Assembly (NCBI RefSeq): GCF_002953735.1
Contig: NZ_CP025536.1
Span: 1,804,001 to 1,868,000 of the forward strand
Direction of reading: 5' to 3'
DNA: 64,000 bases
Source of the DNA: Streptococcus pluranimalium
Lineage (GTDB): Bacteria; Bacillota; Bacilli; Lactobacillales; Streptococcaceae
Shown here: piece after piece, positions 28,763 through 37,105 of the stretch
Position numbering within the stretch: position 1 is the stretch's first letter
Layout: each line of letters begins with the position of its first letter
Notes under the pieces: generated by a model
Database searches by the model: none
Told to the model about the DNA's origin: nothing
What the model saw: the letters and a program-made list of their open reading frames with translations, nothing else
Program-made: the position numbers and the translations under genes

Positions 28763-29359
28763 CTATTTGTCTAAATACAACCCCTTATCAAGGCTCTTAT
28801 CCATCATATCTAAGACCCAAGCCCATAGAGTAGGACTTTCTTTTTCAATAAATGATTTCTTAGATAAGACTTGTGTTTTGGTTAATTGATCAGAATTGTC
28901 ATTTTTCTTAGTAATCAAGAGGTGATTCATCAAAGGAGCGATAGCATCAATACATCGTGCATAGCGAGCTTCTGGGGAATCCCCTTGTTCAAACTCTGTC
29001 CATAAAGTTAAATAGTGATCTCCTTGTTCTTTTGGCAACAAGAAAAAGGTTAATGTAACAGACCGTAATTCTCTTTCATAAGAAGTCGATTTTCCAACCT
29101 CATCAAAAGCTGAGGTATCTCCCGCACCAATTTCTCCGATATCATGAACAAGAAGCATGGTCATCACTTTAGTCATATCCAAAGATTCAGCAAAATACTC
29201 CTGCAAGGTCATTGCCATTAGAGCGAGTTGCCAAGAATGCTCAGCTGAATTTTCAAATCGGCCATCCAGCGTTTGGTTTTGTCGACATACGGTTTTTAAC
29301 TTTTTCAATTCATTGAAAAACTCCCATTGTCTTTCAAGATTGTTTTTACGATTCTCCAT
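28763..29359 (-). CDS. HD-domain hydrolase (YfbR/HDDC2-like)
   Basis: This 198-residue protein has the HD metal ligands in [11 protein letters not shown] (~39-49) and [13 protein letters not shown] (~69-81). YfbR/HDDC2-type enzymes are 5'-deoxynucleotidases, and the spacing of motifs fits that group. It overlaps rnmV by 14 bp and precedes rsmA by 11 bp, so it is translated as part of the operon. Substrate is inferred from the family only. Confidence 0.85.
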   Translation of the reverse strand: MENRKNNLERQWEFFNELKKLKTVCRQNQTLDGRFENSAEHSWQLALMAMTLQEYFAESLDMTKVMTMLLVHDIGEIGAGDTSAFDEVGKSTSYERELRSVTLTFFLLPKEQGDHYLTLWTEFEQGDSPEARYARCIDAIAPLMNHLLITKKNDNSDQLTKTQVLSKKSFIEKESPTLWAWVLDMMDKSLDKGLYLDK

Positions 29360-29915
29360 ATTCCCCCATCACTTGCTTAACCTCTTCCAAGGTCACTCCA
29401 AAGAGTTCTAATCGTTTGAGGAGTTGTTTTCCATTGCTATAACCAATGCGGAGCTGTTTACCTAGATATTCACGACGCTGGCGGCTATCAGCTCCCATAA
29501 GGAGGCAGAGGCGTATCAAATCTGACTTGGTAATATCAAAATTATCTTCGTCATCAAAGTGCTGGGTAACTTTGGATAGAGCCTTATCTAAGTCTTCAAA
29601 GCTAGCATGCTCAACACCAAGAGAACGGCCTTTGGTTTTGGATTTAGGTGCAGCTTCGTCACGATTGAGAAAGGCGTGACGTACCGTCGGGATAGCATCC
29701 ATGATGATACGGCGAATGCGTTCCCCACTATGATCTGGGTCTGTGAAGACAATGACACCACGTAAGTCATGTAACCTTTCGATACGTTCCAAATCATCAT
29801 CGGAGATAGCGGAACCTCTTGTTTCATAGGTATCAACGTCGTAGAAGCGTTGAAGGTTGGCGGTGTCGTCCTTGCCTTCGACGACCAGAACTTCTTGTAT
29901 TTTGATTTTTTCCAT
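29346..29915 (-). CDS. rnmV: Ribonuclease M5
   Basis: This 189-residue protein has a Toprim domain (VLVVEGKDDTANL at ~9-21, IVFTDPDHSGERIR at ~55-68) and the C-terminal RNase M5 domain (LGVEHASFEDL, LLMGADSRQRREYLG). It matures 5S rRNA by cutting both strands of the precursor stem. Between tatD and rsmA, its standard place. Confidence 0.96.
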   Translation of the reverse strand: MEKIKIQEVLVVEGKDDTANLQRFYDVDTYETRGSAISDDDLERIERLHDLRGVIVFTDPDHSGERIRRIIMDAIPTVRHAFLNRDEAAPKSKTKGRSLGVEHASFEDLDKALSKVTQHFDDEDNFDITKSDLIRLCLLMGADSRQRREYLGKQLRIGYSNGKQLLKRLELFGVTLEEVKQVMGEYGES

Positions 29916-29927
29916 AATTCCTTTTTT

Positions 29928-30059
29928 GAACTGAGGTTTAAGTGGTAGGGTCGGCAGCAGCTAGCGAGCTATCTCATGCCTAAACTCAGAGCCTTGGTCT
30001 CTGAGTTTCCCCTGACCAGTAGCGCTACTACTGGTCTTTTTACCACGGCACCTCAGTTC
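29928..30059. repeat. Branched palindromic element between tatD and rnmV
   Basis: Outer arms GAACTGAGGT (29928-29937) and ACCTCAGTTC (30050-30059) pair perfectly, and GTGGTA (29942-29947) pairs with TACCAC (30041-30046). Inside are two perfect hairpins: AAACTCAGAG / CTCTGAGTTT (29982-30008) and GACCAGTAG / CTACTGGTC (30014-30036), plus a weaker TAGC/GCTA one near 29962. It would fold into a multi-branched structure in either strand. Confidence 0.7.
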
Positions 30060-30083
30060 GAGTATGACTCGCTTCGCTCGTCT

Positions 30084-30857
30084 CTATTCACCTATCCTAA
30101 ACAGTCGTTTAGCATTTGCTGTTGTTGCTTGTGCGACTTCTTCTACACTAATACCTCGTAATTCAGCGATTTTTTCGACCACATAGCGGGTATAGGCAGT
30201 TTTGTTTTCTTTCCCACGTTTTGGTACTGGAGCTAGGTATGGGGCATCGGTTTCGACAAGGATTTTATCCAATGGTAATTGCTGCGCTGCTTCTTGGATA
30301 TCGGTTGCTTTTTTAAAGGTAACAACACCTGAAAATGAAATCATCATGCCTAAATCAACAAACTTTTGAGCCTCTTCTAGCGAACCAGAAAAAGAATGCA
30401 TGATTCCTCCACGTGGACCAAGGCCGGCTTCCTTAATGACTTGGTAGGTATCCTCAAGGGCGTCCCGAGTATGAACCACAAAAGGCAAATCCAAATCTTT
30501 TGAAAGAGCTATTTGACGTTTAAAAACCTCGATTTGAACCTCTTTAGGATCCTCCATCCAGTGATAATCCAGACCAATCTCACCGAGAGCAATTACTTTG
30601 TCATGCTTGAGCACTTTTTGAAGGTAGGCTTCGACCTCATCATTATATGAACCTGCTTCAGTGGGATGCCAACCCAGTGTTAAGTAAACTTCTGGGTGCT
30701 GGTCTGCAATCTCCAAAGCTCTCTCGATGGTCTCGCGATCAAAACCAACCACATTATGCTTGGTAACGCCCACTTCACGCGCCAAGATTAATTCTTCTTC
30801 AACTGTTTCTGTAAAATTAGCCACATTTAAGTGGGTATGTGTATCAAAGATTTCCAT
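30084..30857 (-). CDS. tatD: TatD-family hydrolase/DNase
   Basis: This is a 257-residue metal-dependent TIM barrel. It has FDTHTHLN at residues 4-11, GEIGLDYHW (~93-101), PFVVHTRDA (~125-133), HSFSGS and VETDAPYLAP (~203-212), all the expected metal ligands. The family has 3'-5' exonuclease activity. It heads the tatD-rnmV-HD-rsmA string and is divergent from ruvB. Confidence 0.93.
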   Translation of the reverse strand: MEIFDTHTHLNVANFTETVEEELILAREVGVTKHNVVGFDRETIERALEIADQHPEVYLTLGWHPTEAGSYNDEVEAYLQKVLKHDKVIALGEIGLDYHWMEDPKEVQIEVFKRQIALSKDLDLPFVVHTRDALEDTYQVIKEAGLGPRGGIMHSFSGSLEEAQKFVDLGMMISFSGVVTFKKATDIQEAAQQLPLDKILVETDAPYLAPVPKRGKENKTAYTRYVVEKIAELRGISVEEVAQATTANAKRLFRIGE

Positions 30858-30956
30858 AGAAATATTATAACATAGCTAAACGACATCAGTTTGAAATATG
30901 CTAAATCGTTTATAACTTCCTTTGCCTCTCCTCTTCTTTAATGGTAAAATAGCTTC

Positions 30957-31958
30957 ATGACAAGAATTTTAGACAAGGATTTAATGGGTGATGAGGAGCT
31001 GGTTGAACGCACTCTCCGCCCACAATATTTTAGAGAATATATTGGACAAGACAAGGTCAAGGAACAGCTAGAGATTTTCATCAAGGCTGCTAAAATGCGT
31101 GATGAAGCCCTTGACCATGTTCTTCTTTTTGGACCTCCAGGTCTCGGTAAAACAACCATGGCTTTTGTTATCGCTAACGAACTAGGCGTCAACCTCAAGC
31201 AGACTTCTGGACCTGCTATTGAGAAAGCTGGTGATCTGGTCGCTATTCTCAACGAACTTGAACCAGGCGACGTCCTCTTCATCGATGAGATTCATCGTAT
31301 GCCAATGGCTGTGGAGGAAGTCCTCTATTCTGCCATGGAGGATTTCTACATTGACATCATGATTGGAGCCGGTGAAACCAGCCGTAGTGTCCACTTGGAC
31401 TTGCCGCCATTCACCCTTATCGGTGCCACTACCCGCGCTGGTATGTTGTCCAATCCTTTGCGAGCTCGTTTCGGGATAAACGGACACATGGAGTATTATG
31501 AGTTAGCTGACCTCACAGAGGTTGTTGAGCGTACTGCCGACATCTTTGAAATGGAGATAACGCACGAAGCTGCCATTGAGTTGGCTAAACGAAGTCGCGG
31601 GACCCCCCGTATCGCCAACCGACTCTTAAAACGTGTCCGTGATTTCGCCCAAATCATGGGAGACGGTATCATTGACGATAAAATCACAGACAAGGCTCTT
31701 ACCATGCTGGATGTTGATCATGAAGGTCTGGATTATGTGGACCAAAAAATCCTCAAAACCATGATTGAGATGTATAACGGTGGTCCAGTTGGTTTAGGAA
31801 CCCTATCCGTCAACATTGCAGAAGAACGCGAAACTGTTGAGGACATGTACGAGCCTTACCTCATTCAAAAAGGCTTCCTCATGCGTACCAGGACAGGACG
31901 TGTAGCAACCGCAAAAGCTTATGAACATTTAGGATACGAGCGTTTTGAAGAAAATTAG
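30957..31958 (+). CDS. ruvB: RuvB, Holliday junction branch-migration helicase
   Basis: This 333-residue AAA+ ATPase has Walker [10 protein letters not shown] (~60-68), Walker B LFIDEIHR (~106-113), sensor I GATTRAG and the arginine-finger region LRARFGI. The C-terminal winged helix ends [18 protein letters not shown]. It drives RuvA-bound Holliday junctions. ruvA is not in the window, as is common in streptococci where they are not adjacent. Confidence 0.97.
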   Translation: MTRILDKDLMGDEELVERTLRPQYFREYIGQDKVKEQLEIFIKAAKMRDEALDHVLLFGPPGLGKTTMAFVIANELGVNLKQTSGPAIEKAGDLVAILNELEPGDVLFIDEIHRMPMAVEEVLYSAMEDFYIDIMIGAGETSRSVHLDLPPFTLIGATTRAGMLSNPLRARFGINGHMEYYELADLTEVVERTADIFEMEITHEAAIELAKRSRGTPRIANRLLKRVRDFAQIMGDGIIDDKITDKALTMLDVDHEGLDYVDQKILKTMIEMYNGGPVGLGTLSVNIAEERETVEDMYEPYLIQKGFLMRTRTGRVATAKAYEHLGYERFEEN

Positions 31959-31994
31959 AAGAGCCTCATTCCAAGCTCGATTTTAGGATATTAA

Positions 31995-32132
31995 GATGTA
32001 AAACGAGCAAGATGCAGATCATTCTTTCTGTCTTTTGTTCGTTTTATTGACGGGTCAGAGCATCTAGCATATCATTGGGAACAACTGGTCGATTTACTCA
32101 TTCCTAGACTGATTCATTTTCCGAAACACTAA
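31995..32132 (+). pseudogene. Possible gene fragment after ruvB
   Basis: An open frame without a start codon reads FVRFIDGSEHLAYHWEQLV and on to IPRLIHFPKH before a stop at 32130. It looks protein-like but matches no family I recognise. It may be the 3' end of a deleted gene, or chance. Confidence 0.25.
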
Positions 32133-32145
32133 TTAAGGAGATTAC

Positions 32146-33495
32146 ATGCAAGATTTAACCAAAGGGAGTCCTATCAAGGTCATCCTTCTTTTTACCATTC
32201 CTCTACTAATTGGGAGCTTTTTCCAATTAGCTTATAATTTCGCTGACAGTATGATTGTGGGACAAACACTTGGAAAAGAAGCATTTGCTAGCGTAGGAGC
32301 CACTGGTAGCCTTACCTTTCTTATCCTTGGTTTTGCTCAAGGATTAACCGCAGGCTTAACCATCGTGACAGCACAAAAATTTGGCGCTAAAGACGATGAC
32401 GGCATCCGACAAAGTTTCGTTCACGGTATCTTTTATTCACTGGTGACAAGTATCGTGTTGACGGCGCTAGCTCTGATCTTTCTTCGACCTAGCCTTGAAC
32501 TGATGCAAACTCCTGACAATCTCATTGATCATGCCCAACGTTTCTTGACTGCTATTTATGGGGGTATGATTTTCACCATTTTCTTCAACTACCTCTCAAA
32601 CGTTTTGAGGAGTCTGGGAAATTCAAAAACACCTTTGATTGCCTTAATTATCGCCAGTATTATCAACGTCATTTTAGACTTCGTCTTTATCCTCAACTTC
32701 CATATGGGCGTCTTTGGTGCTGGATTGGCTACTATTATTGCGCAAGCTTTTTCTGTAGTATATCTTGCTATTTATATTTACCGAAAAGTTCCCTATTTTC
32801 ATATGCATTTGTCGGATTGGCGCTTAAATCACGAGAACCTCAAAAAACACGCGCAATTAGGATTCCCTATGGGATTTCAATCTAGTATCATTGCTATTGG
32901 TGCTATTATCCTCCAAATCAGTTTGAATCAACTGGGAACGGATGCCATTGCAGCCCAAGCTATCGCTAGTAAAACCGATCAGTTAGCCATGTTACCAATG
33001 ATTAACTTAGGGCTAGCCATGTCAACATTTACTGCCCAAAACTATGGAGCTAAAGAATACAAGCGTATTTTACAAGGACTTTACCGCACCATTTTTATTG
33101 CGATTTTATGGGCTATCTTCTTTGCAACGATTCTTATTTTCTTTAACCGTTTCTTCAGTGGGCTCTTCCTTTCAGATGGTAGTCAAGCCGTTTACAATCT
33201 TGCTTTATCTTACTATGTGATTAACGGTGTTCTATATTGGATTCTTTCCATTCTCTTTGTGACGCGAAGCTTCATTCAGGGACTAGGAAAAGGTTTAGTA
33301 CCAACTCTAGCAGGGATTATGGAACTCGTCATGCGTGCAGGTATTGCGACTGTCGGCTCTATCTACTTTGGTTTTAGCGGTATCGCTGCCTCCAATCCTG
33401 CAGCATGGATTGGAGCCCTTCTTGTTCTGCTACCAAGTACCTTTATCATGCGCAAACGCCTGAAAGCACAAGCCAATGCCCCTAAGGCGATATAA
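32146..33495 (+). CDS. MATE-family efflux transporter
   Basis: This 449-residue protein has 12 predicted membrane helices in two homologous halves and the MATE N-terminus MQDLTKGSPIKVILLFTIPL. It has QLAYNFADSMIVGQTLG (~27-43) and the mid-protein QLGFPMGFQSSIIAIG. MATE pumps export cationic drugs or metabolites using a Na+ or H+ gradient. Start preceded by AAGGAG. Single gene with its own terminator. Confidence 0.9.
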   Translation: MQDLTKGSPIKVILLFTIPLLIGSFFQLAYNFADSMIVGQTLGKEAFASVGATGSLTFLILGFAQGLTAGLTIVTAQKFGAKDDDGIRQSFVHGIFYSLVTSIVLTALALIFLRPSLELMQTPDNLIDHAQRFLTAIYGGMIFTIFFNYLSNVLRSLGNSKTPLIALIIASIINVILDFVFILNFHMGVFGAGLATIIAQAFSVVYLAIYIYRKVPYFHMHLSDWRLNHENLKKHAQLGFPMGFQSSIIAIGAIILQISLNQLGTDAIAAQAIASKTDQLAMLPMINLGLAMSTFTAQNYGAKEYKRILQGLYRTIFIAILWAIFFATILIFFNRFFSGLFLSDGSQAVYNLALSYYVINGVLYWILSILFVTRSFIQGLGKGLVPTLAGIMELVMRAGIATVGSIYFGFSGIAASNPAAWIGALLVLLPSTFIMRKRLKAQANAPKAI

Positions 33496-33509
33496 GAAAG
33501 CATACAAAA

Positions 33510-33543
33510 AACCAGAAGTCTCGAGCACTTCTGGTTTTCTTTT
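33510..33543 (+). terminator. Terminator of the MATE gene (convergent with rpmH)
   Basis: AACCAGAAGT (33510-33519) pairs perfectly with ACTTCTGGTT (33526-33535) and TTCTTTT follows. The A-run on the left side lets it serve rpmH as well. Confidence 0.85.
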
Positions 33544-33561
33544 ATTATCACTTGTTAGCGA

Positions 33562-33696
33562 TTAAGCTGACAAGACTTTACGCCCTTTACGACGACGGCT
33601 TGCGAGCACGCGACGTCCATTTTTTGTAGACATACGGTGACGGAATCCGTGTTTACGTTGACGACGAATTTTACTTGGTTGATAAGTACGTTTCAC
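33562..33696 (-). CDS. rpmH: 50S ribosomal protein L34
   Basis: This is a 44-residue highly basic protein with a GTG start, reading [20 protein letters not shown] and ending RKGRKVLSA, the full conserved L34. The GTG follows AGGAGG. In many bacteria rpmH is next to rnpA; here about 3 kb carrying a LytTR pair and khpB-yidC lies between them. Confidence 0.97.
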
Positions 33697-33772
33697 AATG
33701 AATACCTCCTCATAGATTTTCGTATTCGTTTAGCCGGCTATTTGTGATATCAGTTACTAAACATACCATACT

Positions 33773-33801
33773 AGTTTACAGAAATTAGCAATCCTTGTCA
33801 A
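33773..33801 (-). promoter_or_regulatory. rpmH promoter
   Basis: Perfect TTGACA (33801-33796), a 17-bp spacer and TAAACT (33778-33773) on the minus strand. The -35 overlaps the stop codon of the upstream DUF3021 gene. Confidence 0.8.
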
Positions 33802-34193
33802 GATTTATTTTCTTTATTCCTGAGTTTTTGGTTGATTTTAGAGACACTGTCTTTATTTTGCCAAGCAAAATATAAAACAATCAACCCATAGATAACCAGA
33901 AACTGGATAGTCCCACCTATCACATAACCAAACTCCAAAGGTAACCAAGAATTATAAAGCAACATCCCCATCACTAGTACGTAGACCGCCAATAAGTTTA
34001 AAGTATTTTTTGTGGCATCAGACCACTTAGGGTGTTCATGAATCAGTCCTGAAATCCCCATAAGGCCGCTAGCTAACCAATCAACAATTACGTTTTCCCA
34101 AGTTGGTTCAAAGCCATAAGCTAAAAGCGATACGATATATAAAAACGATCCGATACCTACACCCATCATAAAATAACGCACTATTTTTTTCAT
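33798..34193 (-). CDS. DUF3021-family membrane protein, partner of a LytTR regulator
   Basis: This 131-residue protein has four predicted membrane helices (about 8-26, 35-50, 66-84 and 90-112) and a charged tail (DSVSKINQKLRNKENKS). It fits DUF3021, which typically sits next to a LytTR-only regulator. In S. mutans, LytTR regulator/membrane-inhibitor pairs (HdrRM, BrsRM) work so that the membrane protein holds the regulator inactive. The gene lies 11 bp after the LytTR gene and is surely co-transcribed. The role of inhibitor is inferred by analogy. Confidence 0.75.
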   Translation of the reverse strand: MKKIVRYFMMGVGIGSFLYIVSLLAYGFEPTWENVIVDWLASGLMGISGLIHEHPKWSDATKNTLNLLAVYVLVMGMLLYNSWLPLEFGYVIGGTIQFLVIYGLIVLYFAWQNKDSVSKINQKLRNKENKS

Positions 34194-34204
34194 TTTCTTC
34201 TCCT

Positions 34205-34654
34205 CTAAATGCCTAATCGTTTTTCCAAAGCTTTTAAATAACGTCTGCTAACAGTGACTTTCAAACCACCTTTTAAAAAGGCGGTCATGTTACCAGAAAA
34301 TGACGCTTCCATCCGTTCTAAATGGCTGATGTTAATCAGACTTTGCTTGGAAACTTGAATCATGTCTCTATCCCCTAGCTTTTCCTTCAACTGGTAGAGC
34401 CTTTGACGAGTCCTGACTTTTCTCGTTTTCTCGTAGATAAGCAGATAATCTCCGTCGACTTCTACAGCTGAGATATCAGCAATTTTTAAAATCAGAATAT
34501 CATCACTTGTTTTTATGGTGATTAAATCCTTCCTATTAGCTTGGTAGGCTTCGATGTAGCTCACAAACTCTGCGACTTCTTGGTCATAGCTCCCATTTTG
34601 AATGATGACTGACAATTCGTCAACAGCTTGTTGCTGAAATTCCCATTTCACCAT
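34205..34654 (-). CDS. LytTR-domain DNA-binding regulator without receiver domain
   Basis: This 149-residue protein has a ~55-residue N-terminal segment and a LytTR domain (~50-149: DILILKIADISAVEVDGDYL, TRQRLYQLKEKL, VSKQSLINISHL, VTVSRRYLKALEKRL). It has no phosphoacceptor domain, so it is not a classical response regulator. The start is taken as the ATG at 34654, five bases after GAGG; two GTG codons just upstream are also in frame. It forms an operon with the DUF3021 gene, behind two direct repeats 21 bp apart (34729-34757) that look like its own binding sites. Confidence 0.85.
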   Translation of the reverse strand: MVKWEFQQQAVDELSVIIQNGSYDQEVAEFVSYIEAYQANRKDLITIKTSDDILILKIADISAVEVDGDYLLIYEKTRKVRTRQRLYQLKEKLGDRDMIQVSKQSLINISHLERMEASFSGNMTAFLKGGLKVTVSRRYLKALEKRLGI

Positions 34655-34688
34655 CACCACCTCATTTCTTATCTTTCTTTATGGTTTT

Positions 34689-34717
34689 ATGATATCAAAT
34701 CCTTCTTAGTTTGTGAC
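34689..34717 (-). promoter_or_regulatory. Promoter of the LytTR-DUF3021 operon
   Basis: TATCAT (34694-34689) with a weak -35 GTCACA (34717-34712) at 17 bp. The weak -35 with repeats directly upstream is typical of activator-dependent promoters. Confidence 0.5.
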
Positions 34718-34728
34718 AGGTTCTTGGA

Positions 34729-34757
34729 TAAGTGGTTAAAAAGAACCTCTAAGTGGT
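34729..34757 (-). promoter_or_regulatory. Direct repeats, likely LytTR binding sites
   Basis: TAAGTGGT occurs at 34729-34736 and again at 34750-34757, offset exactly 21 bp (two helical turns), the spacing of LytTR-type sites. They end 11 bp upstream of the -35, as expected for autoactivation. Confidence 0.65.
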
Positions 34758-34761
34758 CAGA

Positions 34762-34795
34762 AACAATAAAAAAGAAGCTAAATAAGCTAGCTTCT
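34762..34795 (-). terminator. Terminator of khpB
   Basis: AGAAGCTA (34773-34780) pairs with TAGCTTCT (34788-34795), followed by a T-run on the minus strand, right after the khpB stop. Confidence 0.8.
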
Positions 34796-34799
34796 ATGA

Positions 34800-35855
34800 T
34801 TAATCTTCTGATAAAGTCACTACCACGTAGCGATTAGGATCATCACCCTCTGAATAAGACGATACGCCTTCGATTTGCGAAATGGTTTTATGAACCGTTT
34901 TGCGTTCACTGTTACTCATTGGATCCATATCAAATGACTCTCCTGATTTCAAAACACGGTCAGCAATTTTATGCGTAAAGTCAATTAAGGTTTCCGTGCG
35001 GTGTTCAACATAGTCATGAACATTAATGGATACGGAATAATGGCGTGAATAACGGTCATGCAAATAATTCTGCGCTAACAATTGAAGTGATTTCAACACT
35101 TTGCCGTGGTAACCAATCACACGACCAGGTTCTGTTGTCTCAATTTGTAACTTGATTCGACGTCGACTAGTCTGCGTGTCAATACTTGCTTCCACGTCCA
35201 TCTCATCAATGACATTCTGAACATAGGCTGTCACCTGTCTTGCAGCTTCTTCTAATTCCGCAACCAACTCTGGTGATGACACATTATCATCAGCTGAAAA
35301 TTCTTTGGCAACGAATTGATCGAAAGTCTCTTCATCAGAAACCTGTGCCGCTGTATCAGAAATTTCTTTATCAACACTTGGTTGTTCTTCAATAATCAGC
35401 AGCCCTTCAGATTCTTCTGTTACACGAACTTCTGCTTCGGAAGATACTTCTGACGGCTGGATTTCAACACTATCTGCGGACTCGCTTGGAGTGACTATCG
35501 CTTCTTCAATCACTGTTTTTGTATCGGTCACCTCTGGATCCAGAACAGTTGACTGAGAAGGCTCTGAAACTTCTTGGGAATCAGTCGATTCTGCCACTAA
35601 TGCTTTGTCATCTAATTCAGCGGTCGATTTTGGACGTTCCTTGAAAATACTAGTGACACTGCTGGCTTTTTTATCAGATGCTTGAGCGTCTTCTATGCTA
35701 GAAACTTCGACTTGAGCAGGTTTTTTACCAAAACCTAAAAAGCCTTTTTTCTCCTTGGAAATGACCTTGATACGTGCTTTTAAACGAGGGATTCCGAGCT
35801 GATTCAAACCAGTCTCTATCGCTTCTTCTACGTTTTTACCTGTAAATATAGCCAT
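34800..35855 (-). CDS. khpB: KhpB (Jag), KH/R3H RNA-binding protein
   Basis: This 351-residue protein has an N-terminal Jag_N domain (1-50, MAIFTGKNVEEAIETGLNQL, KKGFLGFGKKPA), an acidic disordered linker (~60-200), a KH domain with the loop IGYHGKVLKSLQLLAQ (~245-260) and a C-terminal R3H domain (~285-351, NSERKTVHKTISQ). In streptococci it pairs with KhpA, binds RNA and influences cell elongation. It follows yidC by 15 bp in rnpA-yidC-khpB. Confidence 0.95.
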   Translation of the reverse strand: MAIFTGKNVEEAIETGLNQLGIPRLKARIKVISKEKKGFLGFGKKPAQVEVSSIEDAQASDKKASSVTSIFKERPKSTAELDDKALVAESTDSQEVSEPSQSTVLDPEVTDTKTVIEEAIVTPSESADSVEIQPSEVSSEAEVRVTEESEGLLIIEEQPSVDKEISDTAAQVSDEETFDQFVAKEFSADDNVSSPELVAELEEAARQVTAYVQNVIDEMDVEASIDTQTSRRRIKLQIETTEPGRVIGYHGKVLKSLQLLAQNYLHDRYSRHYSVSINVHDYVEHRTETLIDFTHKIADRVLKSGESFDMDPMSNSERKTVHKTISQIEGVSSYSEGDDPNRYVVVTLSED

Positions 35856-35870
35856 TTTCTTTCTCCTTTA

Positions 35871-36674
35871 TTACTTTCTACGCGCTTTTTTCTTAGCTCG
35901 TCTAATTTTCGCCAAACGTTCTCTCTCTTCTTCTTCCAAACGTTTACGTTCTGCAATGATTTTGAAAGGATTATTTAAGAGAAGAATTTGACCAACTTGA
36001 AAAGCATTTGACACTGTCCAATAAAGGGCAATACCACTAGCCAAGTTAGCCCCCATCACTAAAATCAAAATCGGCATGAGGTAGGTCATCATAGTCAAGG
36101 TGATATTTGACTCTTTAGCAGCCTTATTAGTCAACCAGGTTGATAAGAAAGTAAAGAAGGCAGCGAGAATTGGCAAGATAAAGTAAGGATCTCTCTCAGC
36201 TAGGTTGACCCAGAGGAAATGACCTTCTTTTAGGAAAGCAACGCGGCTCAATGCTTGATACAAAGCCATCAAAATAGGTAATTGAACCACTAATGGCAAT
36301 AAGGAAGCATATGGATTAACATCATACTTTTTATAGAGCGCCTGGCTTTCTTCTGCCAATTTCACACGGTTTTCAGCTCCAGGATACTGACGTTGTAACT
36401 CACGTAATTCTGGCTGTAACTCTTGCATTTTTTGACTTGATTTGAGTTGCATGTGATACAGCGGCATCAAAATCAAGCGAATCAAGAGGGTAAAGAGTAC
36501 AATACCTAGACCGATTGAGCCACCAAAACCAAGGAAACGAATGATTTCTGCAAAAAGATAGATCAACTGGCTCCAAAAACCATTTGACGATTTGGTAACT
36601 TCACTGGTGCCACAAGCTGTTAACAAGATAAGAGCTAGTCCACCCATTCCTAAGAGTTTAAATTTCTTTTTCAC
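35871..36674 (-). CDS. yidC: Membrane protein insertase YidC (YidC1/OxaA-type lipoprotein)
   Basis: This 267-residue precursor starts at a GTG (36674) seven bases after AAGGA. The lipobox is LLTAC with Cys 21, as in Gram-positive YidC1. The insertase core has five membrane helices and the family's [15 protein letters not shown] cytoplasmic coiled coil, ending in a basic tail ([16 protein letters not shown]). It inserts membrane proteins alone or with SecYEG. It overlaps the end of rnpA by 17 bp; an earlier ATG would overlap more and add non-signal residues. Confidence 0.94.
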   Translation of the reverse strand: MKKKFKLLGMGGLALILLTACGTSEVTKSSNGFWSQLIYLFAEIIRFLGFGGSIGLGIVLFTLLIRLILMPLYHMQLKSSQKMQELQPELRELQRQYPGAENRVKLAEESQALYKKYDVNPYASLLPLVVQLPILMALYQALSRVAFLKEGHFLWVNLAERDPYFILPILAAFFTFLSTWLTNKAAKESNITLTMMTYLMPILILVMGANLASGIALYWTVSNAFQVGQILLLNNPFKIIAERKRLEEEERERLAKIRRAKKKARRK

Positions 36675-37029
36675 TACTTTGTCCTTCTTCAAATAATTCT
36701 GCAATTTTTAGTACATGTATGAGATTAGATTTCATATCTTGGTAGCTTAACTCTTCCACACCTTTACGAGCGATGATAACAAAGTCTTGATGACGCAGAC
36801 CTGAGTCTAACTCCATCACAATATGTCTCAATCGCCTCTTGATAAGGTTACGTGTCACAGCATTACCAAGCTTTTTACTCACCGATAAGCCCAGGCGATA
36901 ATGTGGCTGCTCTTTTTCCAAACGATAGACAACAAACTTCCGATTGGCACAGCTTTTCCCCTTGCTAAAGATGGCTTGAAAATCCTTCTCACTTTTAACA
37001 CGATATGATTTTTTCAAAGTGATCTCCAA
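36658..37029 (-). CDS. rnpA: Ribonuclease P protein component
   Basis: This is a 123-residue basic protein with the RNR motif at [25 protein letters not shown] (~46-70), which binds the catalytic RNA. It helps RNase P trim the 5' ends of tRNAs. Promoter at 37047-37055. It lies upstream of yidC-khpB; rpmH is not adjacent here. Confidence 0.96.
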   Translation of the reverse strand: MEITLKKSYRVKSEKDFQAIFSKGKSCANRKFVVYRLEKEQPHYRLGLSVSKKLGNAVTRNLIKRRLRHIVMELDSGLRHQDFVIIARKGVEELSYQDMKSNLIHVLKIAELFEEGQSSEKEI

Positions 37030-37046
37030 ATATCTGTATTCTCCCT

Positions 37047-37055
37047 ATTATATCA
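37047..37055 (-). promoter_or_regulatory. Extended -10 promoter of rnpA-yidC-khpB
   Basis: TGATATAAT on the minus strand, 18 bp before the rnpA ATG. No good -35. Confidence 0.55.
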
Positions 37056-37105
37056 AAAAAACATCAAAAAAGCCAAAAGCCTTGCGACTATTGACTTTAG
37101 AGCGA

